The translations under genes were made by a program, and so were the position numbers. A stretch of DNA of 64,000 nt from Dendrobium chrysotoxum (Eukaryota; Streptophyta; Magnoliopsida; Asparagales; Orchidaceae): NCBI GenBank assembly GCA_019925795.1, contig CM034314.1, positions 17,294,657 to 17,358,656 of the forward strand, read 5' to 3'. Of the stretch, positions 51,501 through 61,110 are shown piece after piece. Position 1 is the stretch's first letter. Each line of letters begins with the position of its first letter. A model generated the notes under the pieces. That model was not told where the DNA came from and did not search any database. It saw only the letters and a program-made list of their open reading frames with translations.

Positions 51501-54008
51501 TTTACACATTAGTCTGCATTGATAACATAGGATTCGCTTCTCCTACATCTCCCTTACTTTGCTTGTGACCCTATCGTGTTCATTGCACATGATTGTGGAT
51601 AAATTATTATGATCATCGCATGCTTCTTATTATCCCTTCTCTAGACAATTTATTGGGCATACTATTGATCATTCGTCATTTATAAGTGAACTTTGAATCT
51701 TCATCACTTGTAGCCGAGTGAACATATTTATCTATATATTAGTACTTGACAGCGGGGTTGAGTTGCATTCAATATTAATTTCTCCATCCATATTAGTAGG
51801 AGAATTCATCACACTTGTAACATACCCAATACCACGACTCGTGAGCACAATCACTATATCTATTACAAATTTTAGGTTGTTCGTAAGGGATTCACCGTCC
51901 ATGCAATACTTCTACTACTGTTGTTTGTAGGTAGATTCAGCGCATTTTATGTGCATATTAACATAGACTGCTGAATGGATTGCATTCATCAATAATATCC
52001 TCATGTATATTAATTGATGATTTGTTACATTTGTTATGTGTCTTTCAGTACTCGTGGTAGCCGTCATTTGTATCCACAAGATATCTGATGTCGGTTGTAG
52101 GGGAGTCGTTACTTTCACATCTTAGCCATCGTCATCACTTATAAGTGGGCTAATGCGTTCACTATGTTTCTTGTAGAGAAGTTAGATCCCTCTACTTCCC
52201 TTATGAATAAATTGTATCATTCACTAGAGACCCCATTTTGTAGCAAGTGGTGCTGAAATTTCTTTGATTGATACCAGTCTTCTTATCATTTCTTAGTGCT
52301 CATTTGAATGGTTGGAGCTTTGTTTTAGGACTTGCATGAGATTTGAAGTAATGCTTTGTATTTAAATTAAAATGACAACTCCTTATCATTCCATTGGCAT
52401 TTTCATGTCATTATTCAAACCAAGCTTTTGCCCTTGCATATGATTCAGGCTTGGATTCTTAAGTTCTTTGTAGTCTCATTCATGTTCTAGTCAAAACTCT
52501 TTGAAGTTCGGACTCTTTGTCATTCAAGTAAAGTTCAAGTCCGAGTCCCTCTGTAGTCATATTGAGTTCATCTTTTGGTCATCAATTTGTTCATTTAAGT
52601 TCAAAGTACAAGTCCTTGTTGTCCACATTTTGTTCTAATTTGAGTTCAGTTTGAGTCCACTTTGATTTAGGTTGGATTTTATGTTCATTTGAGTTCAAAC
52701 AGGTCCGAGTATAGTCATATTTTCACCCGAAATTTCGGCAGTATTCCGGCATCTCCCCCGTTTAGGGGAAACTACGGAAAACTGGGCCTTTCCCACCACG
52801 CTAAGAAAAACGTGTATGGTAGGTGCCCTCTTTCGAGGACACCGCGGCCGTGTAAAGTCTTTGTCCCCACCACACTAAGAAAAGCGTGTATGGGTCTTCT
52901 ACAGGTACCTGCATTAAGAGCACAGTTGTTTCCCCGCAGGTACAGAGCCGCGTACGGGTACTTAAGAGTTGTCCCAGCCACGCTAAGAAAAGCGTGCACC
53001 AGGCTTACCCACCTTGTCGTAGGTGTCGCACCAGGTTTCCTTCCTACCACGCTAAGAAAAGCGTGTATAGGCGGTCTGCCGGCTCGACACAAACGTCGAG
53101 GATAGGATTTTGGGTGATTACTCGCTCGTTGTAGGCACTGCACCGGGGCCCCATCCCACCACGCTAAGAAAAGCATGTATAGGCGGTTTTCCAGTACGCT
53201 GCAAACAACGAAGTAGGCTCTCGGAGTTTTAAGTTCTGAAGTTTATACCTGATGACCGGTGAGGTGATGTTTGCACGTGGATCGATGCGAGGGAAGGGGG
53301 CAGAGCATTTGCATTTTCTTTTGTAATTAATTATAATTATTTTCTTCAATTATAAATAATTATAATTAATAATAATCAAATATAATTAAAGTAAATAAGT
53401 AATTATAATTAATAATACTTAATTATAATTAATAATAATAAATTATAACTAAAAATAATGAATTACAATTAATTTTAATTGATTAGAGTTAACTATTAAT
53501 ATTAATAATTAACAATAATCAAAATAATTAATTGTAATTAATTTTAATTAGTTATCATTAATTATCATTGATAATAATTAATTATAATTAAAATAATTAA
53601 TCATAATTAATTAAATTTACTTAATTATAACTAATTATTAGTAATAGTAATTAAATATAATTAAATGAAATTAATTATAATCAATTTAATAAAAGGAAAG
53701 GATCTATGCATGATTTAAGCAGGATTTGTAAAGGGTTTATATAAGAATCAAGTTAAAACATGTTAGGGAACCGATAAACCTCTCAGCAAGTTAAAGCCCC
53801 ACATTTCCCTCTGTTTTGCTCGGCAAACACATGTGATTTGGCAGAAGAGGCGCGCGACAGAGGGGAAAGTTACCTTCACAGTGAATGAGCTCTCGTTGTT
53901 TCTCCCGATTTGGCAAGAGGGGATGTCGGGTTAGAGGGCGGCTGTACACAGAGGGGGCGACGGGATTGAGGTTGGACTGGAGGAGTTCGGTCAGGTTAGA
54001 GAAGTCTC

Positions 54009-54050
<42 letters not shown>

Positions 54051-57000
54051 TTCTATCTTTGCTTCTCTCGAGGTCAGAGGAGGTTGGCCGCAGGGGGGGG
54101 GGGGAAGAGCTCGATTTAAGGCTTGCGACTAGGGAGGTCGTGAGGTTTCAGGTGGAGGAGCTGGGGCTTGGGATCCGAAGGGTAGGAGGTCTGGCGGCGT
54201 CGGCTTGAGGTTCGGGACAGGGATCGGTTGGAGGCGACGGGAGCTGTGGAATTCGCGAGTGGGGAGAAGAGCGGGATCGGAGGTTGCGGGCTTTGGAAGC
54301 TCGTGTGTGTGGACACCAGAAGAGACTCCATTCGGCCTCCTTTTAACGACGCCAAGGAGGGCGGGGGGTCACGTACGCGACAAGACCTGTATTCGGCGCC
54401 GTTTACCCAGGGTATGGGCACTGTAGCATGCGGCTTGAGCGAGATTTTTCTACAGAAAATCGGGATGGGCAGCTGGATTTGCGGCTGAGGTATTTTATAT
54501 ACTTCCTTTTTTGTCTGCTTTGTTTTGGCTGTAGAGTGTAGGTCAACAAAAACAAACAAATATTATATCTCACTTCAATGTGATTCATATCTAGAATTGA
54601 TATCTGGATGCTTTTGAACATGTACAATGAAAAAAATAGGTCTTATTGGGTCGGAGCCTCCCATGTTGTTGATCCCCATTTTGTATTACATCCTTAGTTG
54701 ATCCTAGTTGTACGGTGCACATGCCATCCAAATCATCACCACAAACATATTGGTCCACCAAACATACCCGCAATTGATCACAAATTTAGTTATAATTACT
54801 AAAAAATTTCTTTAGGGTGTAAATATATCAAGAGGCAACTCATAAAACTAAGCATTAATGGTACTAATTAGTGAAAGCATATGATCAAAGAGCATGAATC
54901 AAAACTAATCATAATATTTTACAAATAATATTCAAGCTAGTAGGAGATAAGAATTTCCCATTTTTCAACAAATTTTAAGCCATCTCCTTCTCGACAAAGG
55001 TCTTGGTCATAAGCGCCCATGGTCCAATGTGCCCAAAAATGGTCAAAGGCTCACAATTCAAACCAAAATCTATAAATTGCATTAACCACATGTACTAACT
55101 CCAACAATGACCAAAAACAGTTAGTAAAAACTATTCTGTTAATGATTTTATAGTAATTTAACTCTCAAAATTATGACATTCACTATAAAATTTAGAAATC
55201 ATGAAATTGATCCCTAGGCATGGAATCATCTTCATTCCTTAAATCTCTATTAATTTTCACAGGCTTAATTGGTTTGAAATTCCTATATTTTGGTGTGAGT
55301 TGGGTTCCTACAATTTAACACAGCTCCAACAAAAATAATTTAAGAAATACTTAATTATAAACCAATACACTCCTTTTCTTAGCGTGGTGGGAATGCCCAG
55401 TTTCCTGTAGTTTTTCCTAAACGGGAGAGACGCCGGGAGGCTGCCAAAATTTCACCTGAAGATGCACAAGACTTGGACTTTATTTGGACATTGATTGGAA
55501 CATCAAATGGACTTAATTCAAACTCAAATAATCAATAGAAAAATTGGACTTGAACATAATGCAGAAAAGTTTAAACTCTAAAGGACCTGACCTGGATTCA
55601 AGTGAACTCGAGTTGAACTCAAACTTGGACTTGACCTGAACTGAACACGAGCTAGTGGACTTGAACATGAACTTGACTTGTGAATTTGTACTCGAGCTGA
55701 ACACGACTACAGGGAATTGAACTTTAGAATTGACAAATATACGATCAAAATGAAAATGCTAAAATCAATTGATAATTTTGATTAACCACAAGTAAGCAAA
55801 TATAGAACTCATGGTGAATAAGTTATCAAGCAAATGCATAAAATCCTCAACAAACATTACAAGTCATCCATGAATGGTGGTAACTAGCATGTAACACTCA
55901 CAATTCTCATGCTAATGGAAAGGATTGAATAATTGCAAAAAGTATTACAATGTGCTCATGGGTAGAATGCAAGAGATGTGCGACAAGTATAACGACATCT
56001 AGCAACTTGCAGATAAATGTTGCTTACAAGTAATAATAAAATTGCAAATGATGCAATCTGATTTCATGCTATGCATGACTTGTACTGGAACAATAGTAGC
56101 GAGTTCACAACACTTGTGTTGACTATGCAACTGATCGATCTGAAATGATTGCAATCGATATAAGGAGGTATGCCAAGTGCAATAATACCCCTATAGTCAG
56201 AACTAACATGCAAGCAAATATGGCGACTCATCAACCGATAGGCATAAGGAGATTAATGGCAATGCAACTCACTTGCAGTTGGCATTAATATGCAAATAAA
56301 GGGAGACAACACATCTGCCAACAAAGCAAGAAAGTCATGAATGAGATCTTTCAAGGGGTAGAGATGGAGCGCAATAACATCTCTATCATCAACAATGATG
56401 CAACTCCAAGAAAACACATTGGTCCCTACAAGCAACATTAGAAGCGCTACAATGAATACAACGATATTCCGACAATCACTGTCAATTCACTTGTGGAAGA
56501 ATATAATAGTTCCCTGCAAACAATAATATCCCTTGCGAATGCATACAAGAAGCTCATCATGAATGTAATAATGTGTGTACGAGCCCAGCTTGAAGAATGT
56601 ACAACAAATGCAATGGATTGCGAGGCACGTTGCAGATAAGGATGACATATTTGCAAAGCACACAAACTCCTACAAATCAATGTAAGAGGCTTCTCAATCA
56701 TACAGTAGCCCACCTACTAGCGATAGCTCACAACGTGCAACTGATACAATAAAGTTCCTTACAAGCATTGAAAGTCACACAAGCAAATGTCACGATTCAC
56801 CAATCAACATGCATAAGGAAGAGGATGACAAATACAACTCACTTGCATTCAAATTTCGTAAGCAGTGAAAGTTAAAGGAAGATATATAACTCGATCACAG
56901 CAGAGATCTTTAGCAACCATATTCAACCTTGCAAGCAATGAAATAGGAGGGCATGTGCAGTTTAATTGCAAGTGAATGTACGAAGTCCCTGAATAACGTG

Positions 57001-58896
57001 ACAAATTATATACAAATGATGGCAACTAATATGTAGGGTTCACACAAGTCATGCAAAGAGATGTGGTAATCCCTATAATTAGCATACATATTGTAAAGAT
57101 GGCTGACATTCTACAAACATAGATATACATATAATGTATTACCAGTAAGCAAAGGTGGAAGATTTGCAATACATACAATTCCCTATGAATACAGATGTAC
57201 GCATCACATACTATCTGTGGGTAGTGTCTTATCTACAATCCCATCTACCTTCCAAAATTTATCCCGGAACTTAATCCGTTAAAACTCCCCAGAAGAAAGC
57301 CGAGCGACGGAGGCTGGGGCCGAATTTTCGGAGCCCATATATATATACATATAAACTAGTGGATTATCAATAGAAAATTGTCTATATTTAGCAGACTATA
57401 TTGATGTATATTTATGCTGGGATGATCCAGGTTTTCATTGATAATCGCAGAACTAACAGACTAACGATAGATCTCATTCCTTTGGATATTTCATTAATAT
57501 TGCATTTGATATGGAAAAAATTATCACTCGGGTGCTTCTGACAGATACGGAAAATTATAGCTAATAGCTAATACCTAGAGAACCTTTACTTATGGTTTGA
57601 GGTAAACTCATGATGCTAAGTGGGAAAGGGAACTCTCTTCTCAAAGACTTAGACCTAGCCTGACTCTCAAGATCTTCCATCCATGAGTGATAGGAGAAGT
57701 CACCATCTAGTTCCAACTGCTAAGCATTCTGACACCAACTTAACTTCTCTCTTCTACTCAGAGTAATTGGGAAAACAATGCCATAAAATTATGTATCATA
57801 AATAACAATAAGCTTCAAATAAAAAAAAATAATAATGGAAGATTTTATTGCACAAAAGGGCTCTTGGTCAAATGATTTTTGGCTCGAAAGCTCTATAGTC
57901 TTGTCAAAAGAAAACGGAAGATTTCGTAGCCATTTATACAGAAGTGCTCGGGTAACCATTAACACAAAAATCTTTCAATTATGATTTTTCGTGGCTTCCT
58001 TGTGAAACTCTTCCTTGTCTTGTGTCATCACGTCGCCTAGAGAAGATGAGCCACAATAATGAGATAGATCTCAATGAAAAATCTTAACATCATTAGTACA
58101 AAATTTGATGGAATAAATCTGCACGAACATGTCATGCATATATGTTACTACCATTTATTCAATCCATTCATTTCAATCAACCTTTTCATTCATTCCACTC
58201 ACTCATGCTTTTCTTGCAACTCACCGATGAGTTGCATGAAATGATCCTCCATTTGAGGGCTTTCACTTATGTATCATGGATACATCAAAAACCCTGGAGT
58301 ATCCTTATTGGATACTTGTTTGGCACAAACATGCATTTGACATGCCCAAATACCTCAACATGATCTGGCGCGCCTTGATGCAATTGAGGCAGGCAATGAT
58401 ATGATAATGAAGTGTATTTTTTAATGAGCTAGCTAACTATGCTATTGTTATCGATCATGATGATGGTTGCATTGAAGAACCTAATAGTGGCGATGATGAT
58501 TGCAATGCCAAATATTTTTGGCTAATTAGTAGTACATTAATATGGCCATTTTTTTTTTGACATTTTAGGATATATATATATTGTATTGTTTATGTGAAAT
58601 TTTATCTGGATAATATAATCTTATTTTCTTTGCACATTTTGCTTTTATATGCATCAACCTAATACCCTCATGTTTTTTTTCCTGCCCCTGACAAATTACG
58701 GTCATGCATGTTGCTTCTAATAGAAAATTAGAAGGAATGTTTTTATTTTACGCAATCCTTCTCCTTTTTTTAATTTAATAAATTCTTGGATAGAAATTGA
58801 TGTTAGACTGAGTTCTGCAGATGCTATGCTATTAGCAGCTCTTCGATGATCTTATTGAAGTAGTATTATATTTTTCCTATTTGAACTTTAATTGCA

Positions 58897-58928
<32 letters not shown>

Positions 58929-59814
58929 TGAGAATGGTGAGTATAAATGTATAAATTTGATGTAGGCGGGATTCGAATGACCTTCAAAATCTCTACTGAC
59001 CAAACTAGCTGACACCCACCATAAAATATATTTTAGAAAATAAATATTTATTTCAATTTATTTTTTGTTTAAATTTTAAATCTACACATTCGAAGATATT
59101 TACTTAGTTCAAATCTAATATTTAATTGTTAAGTACAATTTACTAAATGATGAAATATAATAAATTCACTATTTTTAAATGCGTTTTCTTAAAGCAACCA
59201 AAATCTATTTGCTAATTTAAACCATTCCCCACTTTGTTATAATACGAACTAAACAAAAAATAGTTGCTTTGAAAAATTCGTCGCCATCGCCATCACCATT
59301 CAACCATATCCCAACTATTTAGAGCCAACATTTGAACCTTATTCTGAAGTCAATCCTGCTGAGTGCTATGTGAGGCCCACTAGTGCAAACTTCACAATGT
59401 GTTCATTTAGCTTTGACCTTGATACCATATCTCATGCACTGCAGGAAGACCCTGGCCTGAAGTTAAAAACAAAATTAAGAAAGATTATCCCTCAGTGCAG
59501 CTGACATCATGGATGGTATGTTGCTTCTCTATCTACCCAATGATGATTATCTTGAGTCATTTTAAAAATGAACGCTTCGTATGTACTGTATTCAGTTTTG
59601 GCCTGCAGTAGGGTGGATAAATCATCAGTACATGCCGCTTCAGCTTCGTGTTATATTCCATAGCTTTGTTGCATGCTGCTGGTACTTTCTTAATCCCAAT
59701 GAATCATTTGCTTGCTGTTTCTTCCGGATTCAGTCAACGTAGCTCTTAAATCTTGCTTGTTTCAGGGGAATTTTTCTGAATCTCAGAGCCAGGACTATGG
59801 TCTTGAGCAAGTGA
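33297..59814 (+). CDS. PMP22: Peroxisomal membrane protein PMP22 (Mpv17/PMP22 family), seven exons
   Basis: The spliced CDS is 555 bases and encodes 184 residues. Exons: 33297-33368, 33447-33545, 46591-46692, 47576-47651, 59445-59515, 59596-59681 and 59766-59814 (TGA). All introns are GT-AG and the phase is kept at each join. The protein starts MAAVAKKGWEQYMLQLQLHP and carries the family hallmarks LRTKAITAGVL...SDSVAQKL, GFAYGGPFGHFLHKLLDK, LLEQLTSSPWNN, YPSVQLTSW, FWPAVGWINHQYMPLQLR and FHSFVACCW. The length is near the roughly 190 residues of Arabidopsis PMP22. The family are integral membrane proteins with about four membrane segments; PMP22 sits in the peroxisomal membrane. Exact transport activity is not settled. 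Introns 2 (13,045 bp) and 4 (11,793 bp) are packed with transposons while the others are 78-883 bp. Nothing in the coding exons looks broken. Confidence 0.93.
33798..35410. mobile_element. hAT-like non-autonomous element, split by an RTE copy
   Basis: The left end TAGGAGCGTCAAT and the inverted right end TTTGGGGTGCAAAT resemble the TAGGGGTGTCAA type of hAT terminus. The flanks CTCATAGG (33790-33797) and CACATAGG (35411-35418) agree at 7 of 8 bases. Inside are motifs such as GGGTTCGGCTTGACTCG and their inverse. The RTE copy 33980-35177 sits within. No transposase is seen. Confidence 0.45.
33980..35177 (-). pseudogene. 5'-truncated RTE LINE copy
   Basis: This copy matches 14784-16446 of the full-length LINE from its 3' end (GTTGGGTCGGCTACATGCATCC) up to the codon that is a TAA there. 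It has internal deletions and many stops, so it is dead. The longest open piece, 35104-34913, matches the RT N-terminus (ISKTEIGEAL...GPEDIPIEV). An 8-bp target duplication AAAAGCTA flanks it (33972-33979 and 35178-35185), showing a complete insertion event that was 5'-truncated. It lies in PMP22 intron 2. Confidence 0.85.
35423..36250 (-). repeat. 3' LTR of the Ty3/gypsy element (visible part)
   Basis: This aligns by eye with 39948-40760, sharing for example CACTTCCTTGCAAT, GTGTTGGTCA and TTTGTTGACTGAAAA, with many substitutions and small gaps. The inner end of the LTR is blurred. Confidence 0.7.
36395..36835 (+). repeat. Tandem duplication inside the Ty3/gypsy element
   Basis: Two copies of a segment of about 190-230 bp share ACTTGAAGA, CATTTAAATT, AACCACCC, ATTCTCACATA, ACACTAGCATG and TAATA(C/T)ATTAAACACT. 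They lie between the 3' LTR and the integrase relic and show no coding. Confidence 0.7.
37255..37680 (-). pseudogene. Ty3/gypsy integrase C-terminal relic
   Basis: The minus strand reads SSYVHFFHSAFIFVKDFQSL and NQLEITSTKYIESRNKYK (open piece 37666-37463), then after a frame change RYPSTLVRKLQAKAYGPFEI and IKKTDTNAYAINLP. This is the linker and GPF/Y module at the end of gypsy integrase. It is followed by the 3' end of the element and preceded directly by protease, which shows the deletion between them. Confidence 0.8.
37700..38310 (-). pseudogene. Ty3/gypsy protease relic
   Basis: On the minus strand LVIDGGSAINVVS shows the aspartic-protease D-G/S-G site, followed by segments like NWLNDTSLPI and LLGRP.LFDRDVIYF.RENTY in shifting frames with stops. 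This is the order of a Ty3/gypsy protease. It is interrupted many times. Confidence 0.75.
38350..39373 (-). pseudogene. Ty3/gypsy Gag relic with zinc knuckle
   Basis: From ATG at 39373 the minus strand reads a Gag-like protein: TYDGVYDPNRFLD, a retrotransposon-gag domain with RSYDKKLQE.VMTLRQDN, VTEYMN.FKDLV and LANKFAIGLKSEIRYEVELQ, then a zinc knuckle FKCHKKRHMQNQC (about 38360-38400) in which the first cysteine is replaced by tyrosine. Stops occur within the domain. No other protein fits this order. Confidence 0.8.
39948..40865 (-). repeat. 5' LTR of the Ty3/gypsy element
   Basis: This LTR lies directly against the PBS at 39926-39944. Similarity to the left LTR fades after about 40760. 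The following LTR element begins at 40866 and may have replaced or cut the outer end. Confidence 0.65.
40866..44976 (+). mobile_element. Non-coding LTR retrotransposon (LARD/TRIM-like)
   Basis: Direct LTRs of about 1.05 kb lie at 40866-41925 and 43942-44976, each starting with TGATGCAACA-like sequence and sharing a (TTTAA)n run and ACTTGTCATTT. Next to the left LTR, TAATATTAGAGTC (41930-41942) is a degenerate tRNA-Met PBS. Next to the right LTR, GAAGAAGAGGAAAG (43926-43939) is a PPT. Orientation is therefore plus. The 2-kb interior has no retrotransposon protein; it has a 60-bp duplication (42589-42712) with CCACCAGCCG and GTCCGGGCTCGTGG, and a CT/A-rich part. The LTRs are clearly diverged, so it is old. 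Confidence 0.75.
44977..45448 (-). repeat. Inverted partial LTR copy ending in poly(A)
   Basis: Read on the minus strand, this starts with TGATGCAACACC at the LTR start and follows the LTRs at 40866 and 43942 for about 460 bp up to GCTTGTGCA, then turns into a run of A. An AATAAA signal (45011-45006) lies about 20 nt before the A-run. The LTR copies continue past this point with TTTCATG instead. It abuts the 3' LTR tail to tail. Confidence 0.65.
45449..46590 (+). other. End of PMP22 intron 2
   Basis: No coding sequence or repeat boundary is recognised. A short TA run lies near 46180. The stretch ends at the exon 3 acceptor. Confidence 0.5.
46591..46692 (+). CDS. PMP22: PMP22 exon 3
   Basis: This 34-codon exon between a TCTAG acceptor and a GTATGG donor encodes ILGFAYGGPFGHFLHKLLDK and a Lys-rich loop KGKKDNKTVAKK. 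It is the most diagnostic part of the family and lies 13 kb from exon 2. Confidence 0.93.
47073..47330 (+). pseudogene. RTE C-terminal relic in PMP22 intron 3
   Basis: On the plus strand the sequence matches the LINE C-terminal domain in shifting frames: KPAMLYGS, then MTEMRI, then near 47255 the equivalent of RWFGHV (open piece 47107-47328 ends WFGHVQIKVENASLRW). Several indels and stops interrupt it. No ends or target duplication are seen. Confidence 0.7.
47576..47651 (+). CDS. PMP22: PMP22 exon 4
   Basis: This exon lies between TTTTTTGCAG and a GTATGC donor, ends in phase 1, and encodes VLLEQLTSSPWNNFLFLLYY and GLIVE. It is a membrane segment of the protein. Confidence 0.93.
47652..49192 (+). 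other. Start of PMP22 intron 4
   Basis: No gene or repeat is recognised in this 1.5 kb. It leads from the exon 4 donor to the left end of the inverted-repeat element. Confidence 0.45.
49840..49985 (+). repeat. Two-unit repeat in the left arm
   Basis: Two units share TGCCATT(T/C)GGCGGC and GGTT.AGAGG and are about 75 bp apart. This GC-rich 49.36-50.5-kb part has no visible partner in the right arm, so it may be a separate insertion such as a solo LTR. Confidence 0.5.
50540..52300 (+). repeat. Degenerate array in the left arm
   Basis: The stretch consists of loosely repeated motifs such as TTTGTAGGTA, CTTGTATC, TGCATTCATC and GTAG at irregular spacing. The right arm (55740-57230) has the complementary style (TTGCAAGCAATG, CTTGCAGTT). 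No ORF makes sense. Confidence 0.4.
52793..53187 (+). repeat. Five copies of a hairpin motif CACGCTAAGAAAAGCGTG
   Basis: Copies begin near 52796, 52870, 52979, 53047 and 53160, in the context CC(A/C)CCAC..GTGTAT(A/G)GG. Each has 6-bp inverted arms CACGCT/AGCGTG (a few with one change) around AAGAAA. One inverted copy lies at 55374-55396 in the other arm. Confidence 0.85.
53313..53700. repeat. AT-rich TAATTATAATTAAT-type low-complexity block
   Basis: Almost pure A/T built on AATTATAATTAAT, lying at the inner end of the left arm. It is non-coding. Confidence 0.7.
53820..54500. other. GC-rich core of the inverted-repeat element
   Basis: This is the most GC-rich non-LTR stretch of the window, with a (CT)n run (54011-54047), a G-run (54094-54103) and CpG-dense sequence. 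Open frames exist on both strands (for example 53885-54208 plus and 54559-54116 minus) but none shows a domain, and overlapping long frames on both strands are expected in GC-rich DNA. It could be captured host sequence, or the 5' region of a transcript. Confidence 0.4.
57338..59444 (+). other. End of PMP22 intron 4
   Basis: Gene-free and AT-rich, with a (TA)n run at about 58903-58928 and a SINE-like sequence next to it. It ends at the exon 5 acceptor. Confidence 0.5.
58940..59035 (-). mobile_element. tRNA-derived SINE-like sequence
   Basis: On the minus strand an A-box-like CAGCTAGTTTGGTCAGTAG is followed about 25 nt later by a B-box-like CATTCGAATCC, the layout of a pol III promoter in tRNA-derived SINEs. 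A (TA)n run lies at its 3' side. No tRNA cloverleaf can be drawn and no target duplication was found. Confidence 0.4.
59445..59814 (+). CDS. PMP22: PMP22 exons 5 to 7
   Basis: Exon 5 (59445-59515), exon 6 (59596-59681) and exon 7 (59766-59814) are separated by introns of 80 and 84 bp with normal splice sites. They encode GRPWPEV...YPSVQLTSWM, then FWPAVGWINHQYMPLQLR and FHSFVACCW, then GIFLNLRARTMVLSK and TGA. This is the conserved C-terminal half. Confidence 0.93.
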
Positions 59815-60601
59815 ATGCACTGTTCCATTTAAGTGACAATAATGGCATCGCAGCACTCCAGGTTTCTCTTTGTCCAATTGATTAGTTCTTCTGTTTATCT
59901 TATGTAAGTTGTTTTCTTATTTTGATTATTTGGACTGCTTAAACTATTGTAATGCATCAAATATTTATGTATTGCGTTTTTTCATGTGAATATTTTCCTC
60001 TATAATTGCTGATAATATTCTCATCAAATTTGTCAAACTGTGAAATATTTTCATCATTAGCAGTCAAATAGACAATATTATCGTGAATATTCCAGTAAAA
60101 ACTTTGAAGAGAATTGATTTTATTTTTGTGTAAGATGCGTGAATGTGTTGATCTGTGCAGATATAGTTATTTTTTCAGCTTTTTGTTTTGACTTCTGATT
60201 AAAACCGAGCAAAGGTCAGTGAAAGACTCGTGCCTAAAAATTGTCGTTGGACCCAGTTTTGTTGTTCAATTGACGGCCTTGATTTCAACTTTGATTTTTT
60301 TTTTTTTTGAAAAGCATTTGGCTTTGCGGCTCATTTTGTTGCTTGTAGATTTGGAAAATATATTTTAGAAAGTGATGTGTAACTCATCTAATATCAAGTT
60401 AGCACAAGAGTTTGAACAGGTTTCAAAATAACTTCAGACAACAACTTAAACCTCGCAAAGTTAGAGGTCTTTTAAAGCTTTGAGCCACACACAATCGGAT
60501 CTTATCAAGTAGTTCAAGAGACATCCCATACTTTGCTGTTAGAATAAAGCTATGAAGCTTACTTGAGGACTTGTGAAGTTGTCTACTTAATGAACTAATG
60601 T

Positions 60602-60806
60602 TTTGTTTGGGATGACTTTTTTATTACTTTTGAAAGTAATTTTTTAATAATTTTTGTACTAACAGGCTGCTTTAAGAAGCTGTAAGAAAACCGTCCCAAA
60701 CGAAGTCTAAGTTTTCGTTTGTGACATTTCTTATATTTCTTTCTAAAGTAATTTTATTATAAAAAACTTATTTTGAAAAATAATAAGAAAGCTGTTTCAA
60801 ACGAAA
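60602..60806. mobile_element. Two adjacent palindromic MITEs
   Basis: The first (60602-60706) starts TTTGTTTGGGATGAC and ends GTCCCAAACGAAGTC; the second (60714-60806) starts TTCGTTTGTGAC and ends GCTGTTTCAAACGAAA. Each is nearly a single hairpin of 95-105 bp. Confidence 0.7.
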
Positions 60807-61055
60807 TATCATCAGAGGTTTTTGCTAGCTGAATTTGTTAAGTATACTTGTCCTCGATTCAGAGCTCATTTGAAGTTGTTGCTTAGCAGGTATTTGGTAG
60901 ACATACTCATATGCAACACTGTTAGCTACATTAGGTTTGCTTATGCTGTTTCTTTTCGTAATTTTATCATCTAGTTCATGTTATGTATTCACTTAAACCG
61001 ACTTAAACCGATATGACAATTTTATATTTTTAGTTAAGACTTAGTTAAAGATTTA

Positions 61056-61110
61056 GACTTCGTTTGGAATAGCTTTCTTACTGTTTTTTAAAACGGTTTG
61101 TAGTACACAA
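61056..61110 (+). mobile_element. Single arm of the same MITE family
   Basis: ACTTCGTTTGGAATAGCTTT and following bases match the left arm of the MITE family; no right arm follows. Confidence 0.55.

Larger units (their letters stand above)
49193..57337. mobile_element. Long-inverted-repeat (foldback-like) element in PMP22 intron 4
   Basis: The left end GGGCTCCGAAAATTCGGC(T/C)CC recurs inverted at the right end (to 57336). Similarity continues inward for about 130 bp on each side, including TTTTAACGGA, AAATTTTGGAAGG and GTAGATAAGACACTACCC. Farther in, the mirror order holds: a GTTCA/AAGTCC-rich array (52430-52710 and 55450-55740), then CTCCCCCGTTTAGG/CCTAAACGGGAG, then CCACGCTAAGAAAAG/CTTTTCTTAGCGTGG (52795 and 55374). 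The left arm (about 4 kb) is twice as long as the right (about 2 kb). No transposase and no clear target duplication are found, so class is open: foldback or long-TIR Mutator-like. Confidence 0.6.

Noticed and set aside
52793..53187. CRISPR-like array
   Set aside because: Plant nuclear DNA, irregular spacing, degenerate repeats and an inverted copy in the other arm.
54116..54559. 147-codon minus-strand ORF as a gene
   Set aside because: Pro/Ser-rich low-complexity translation of GC-rich DNA, with competing frames on both strands and no known domain.
49193..57337. The two ends as an LTR pair
   Set aside because: They are inverted, not direct, so they cannot be the LTRs of one element.
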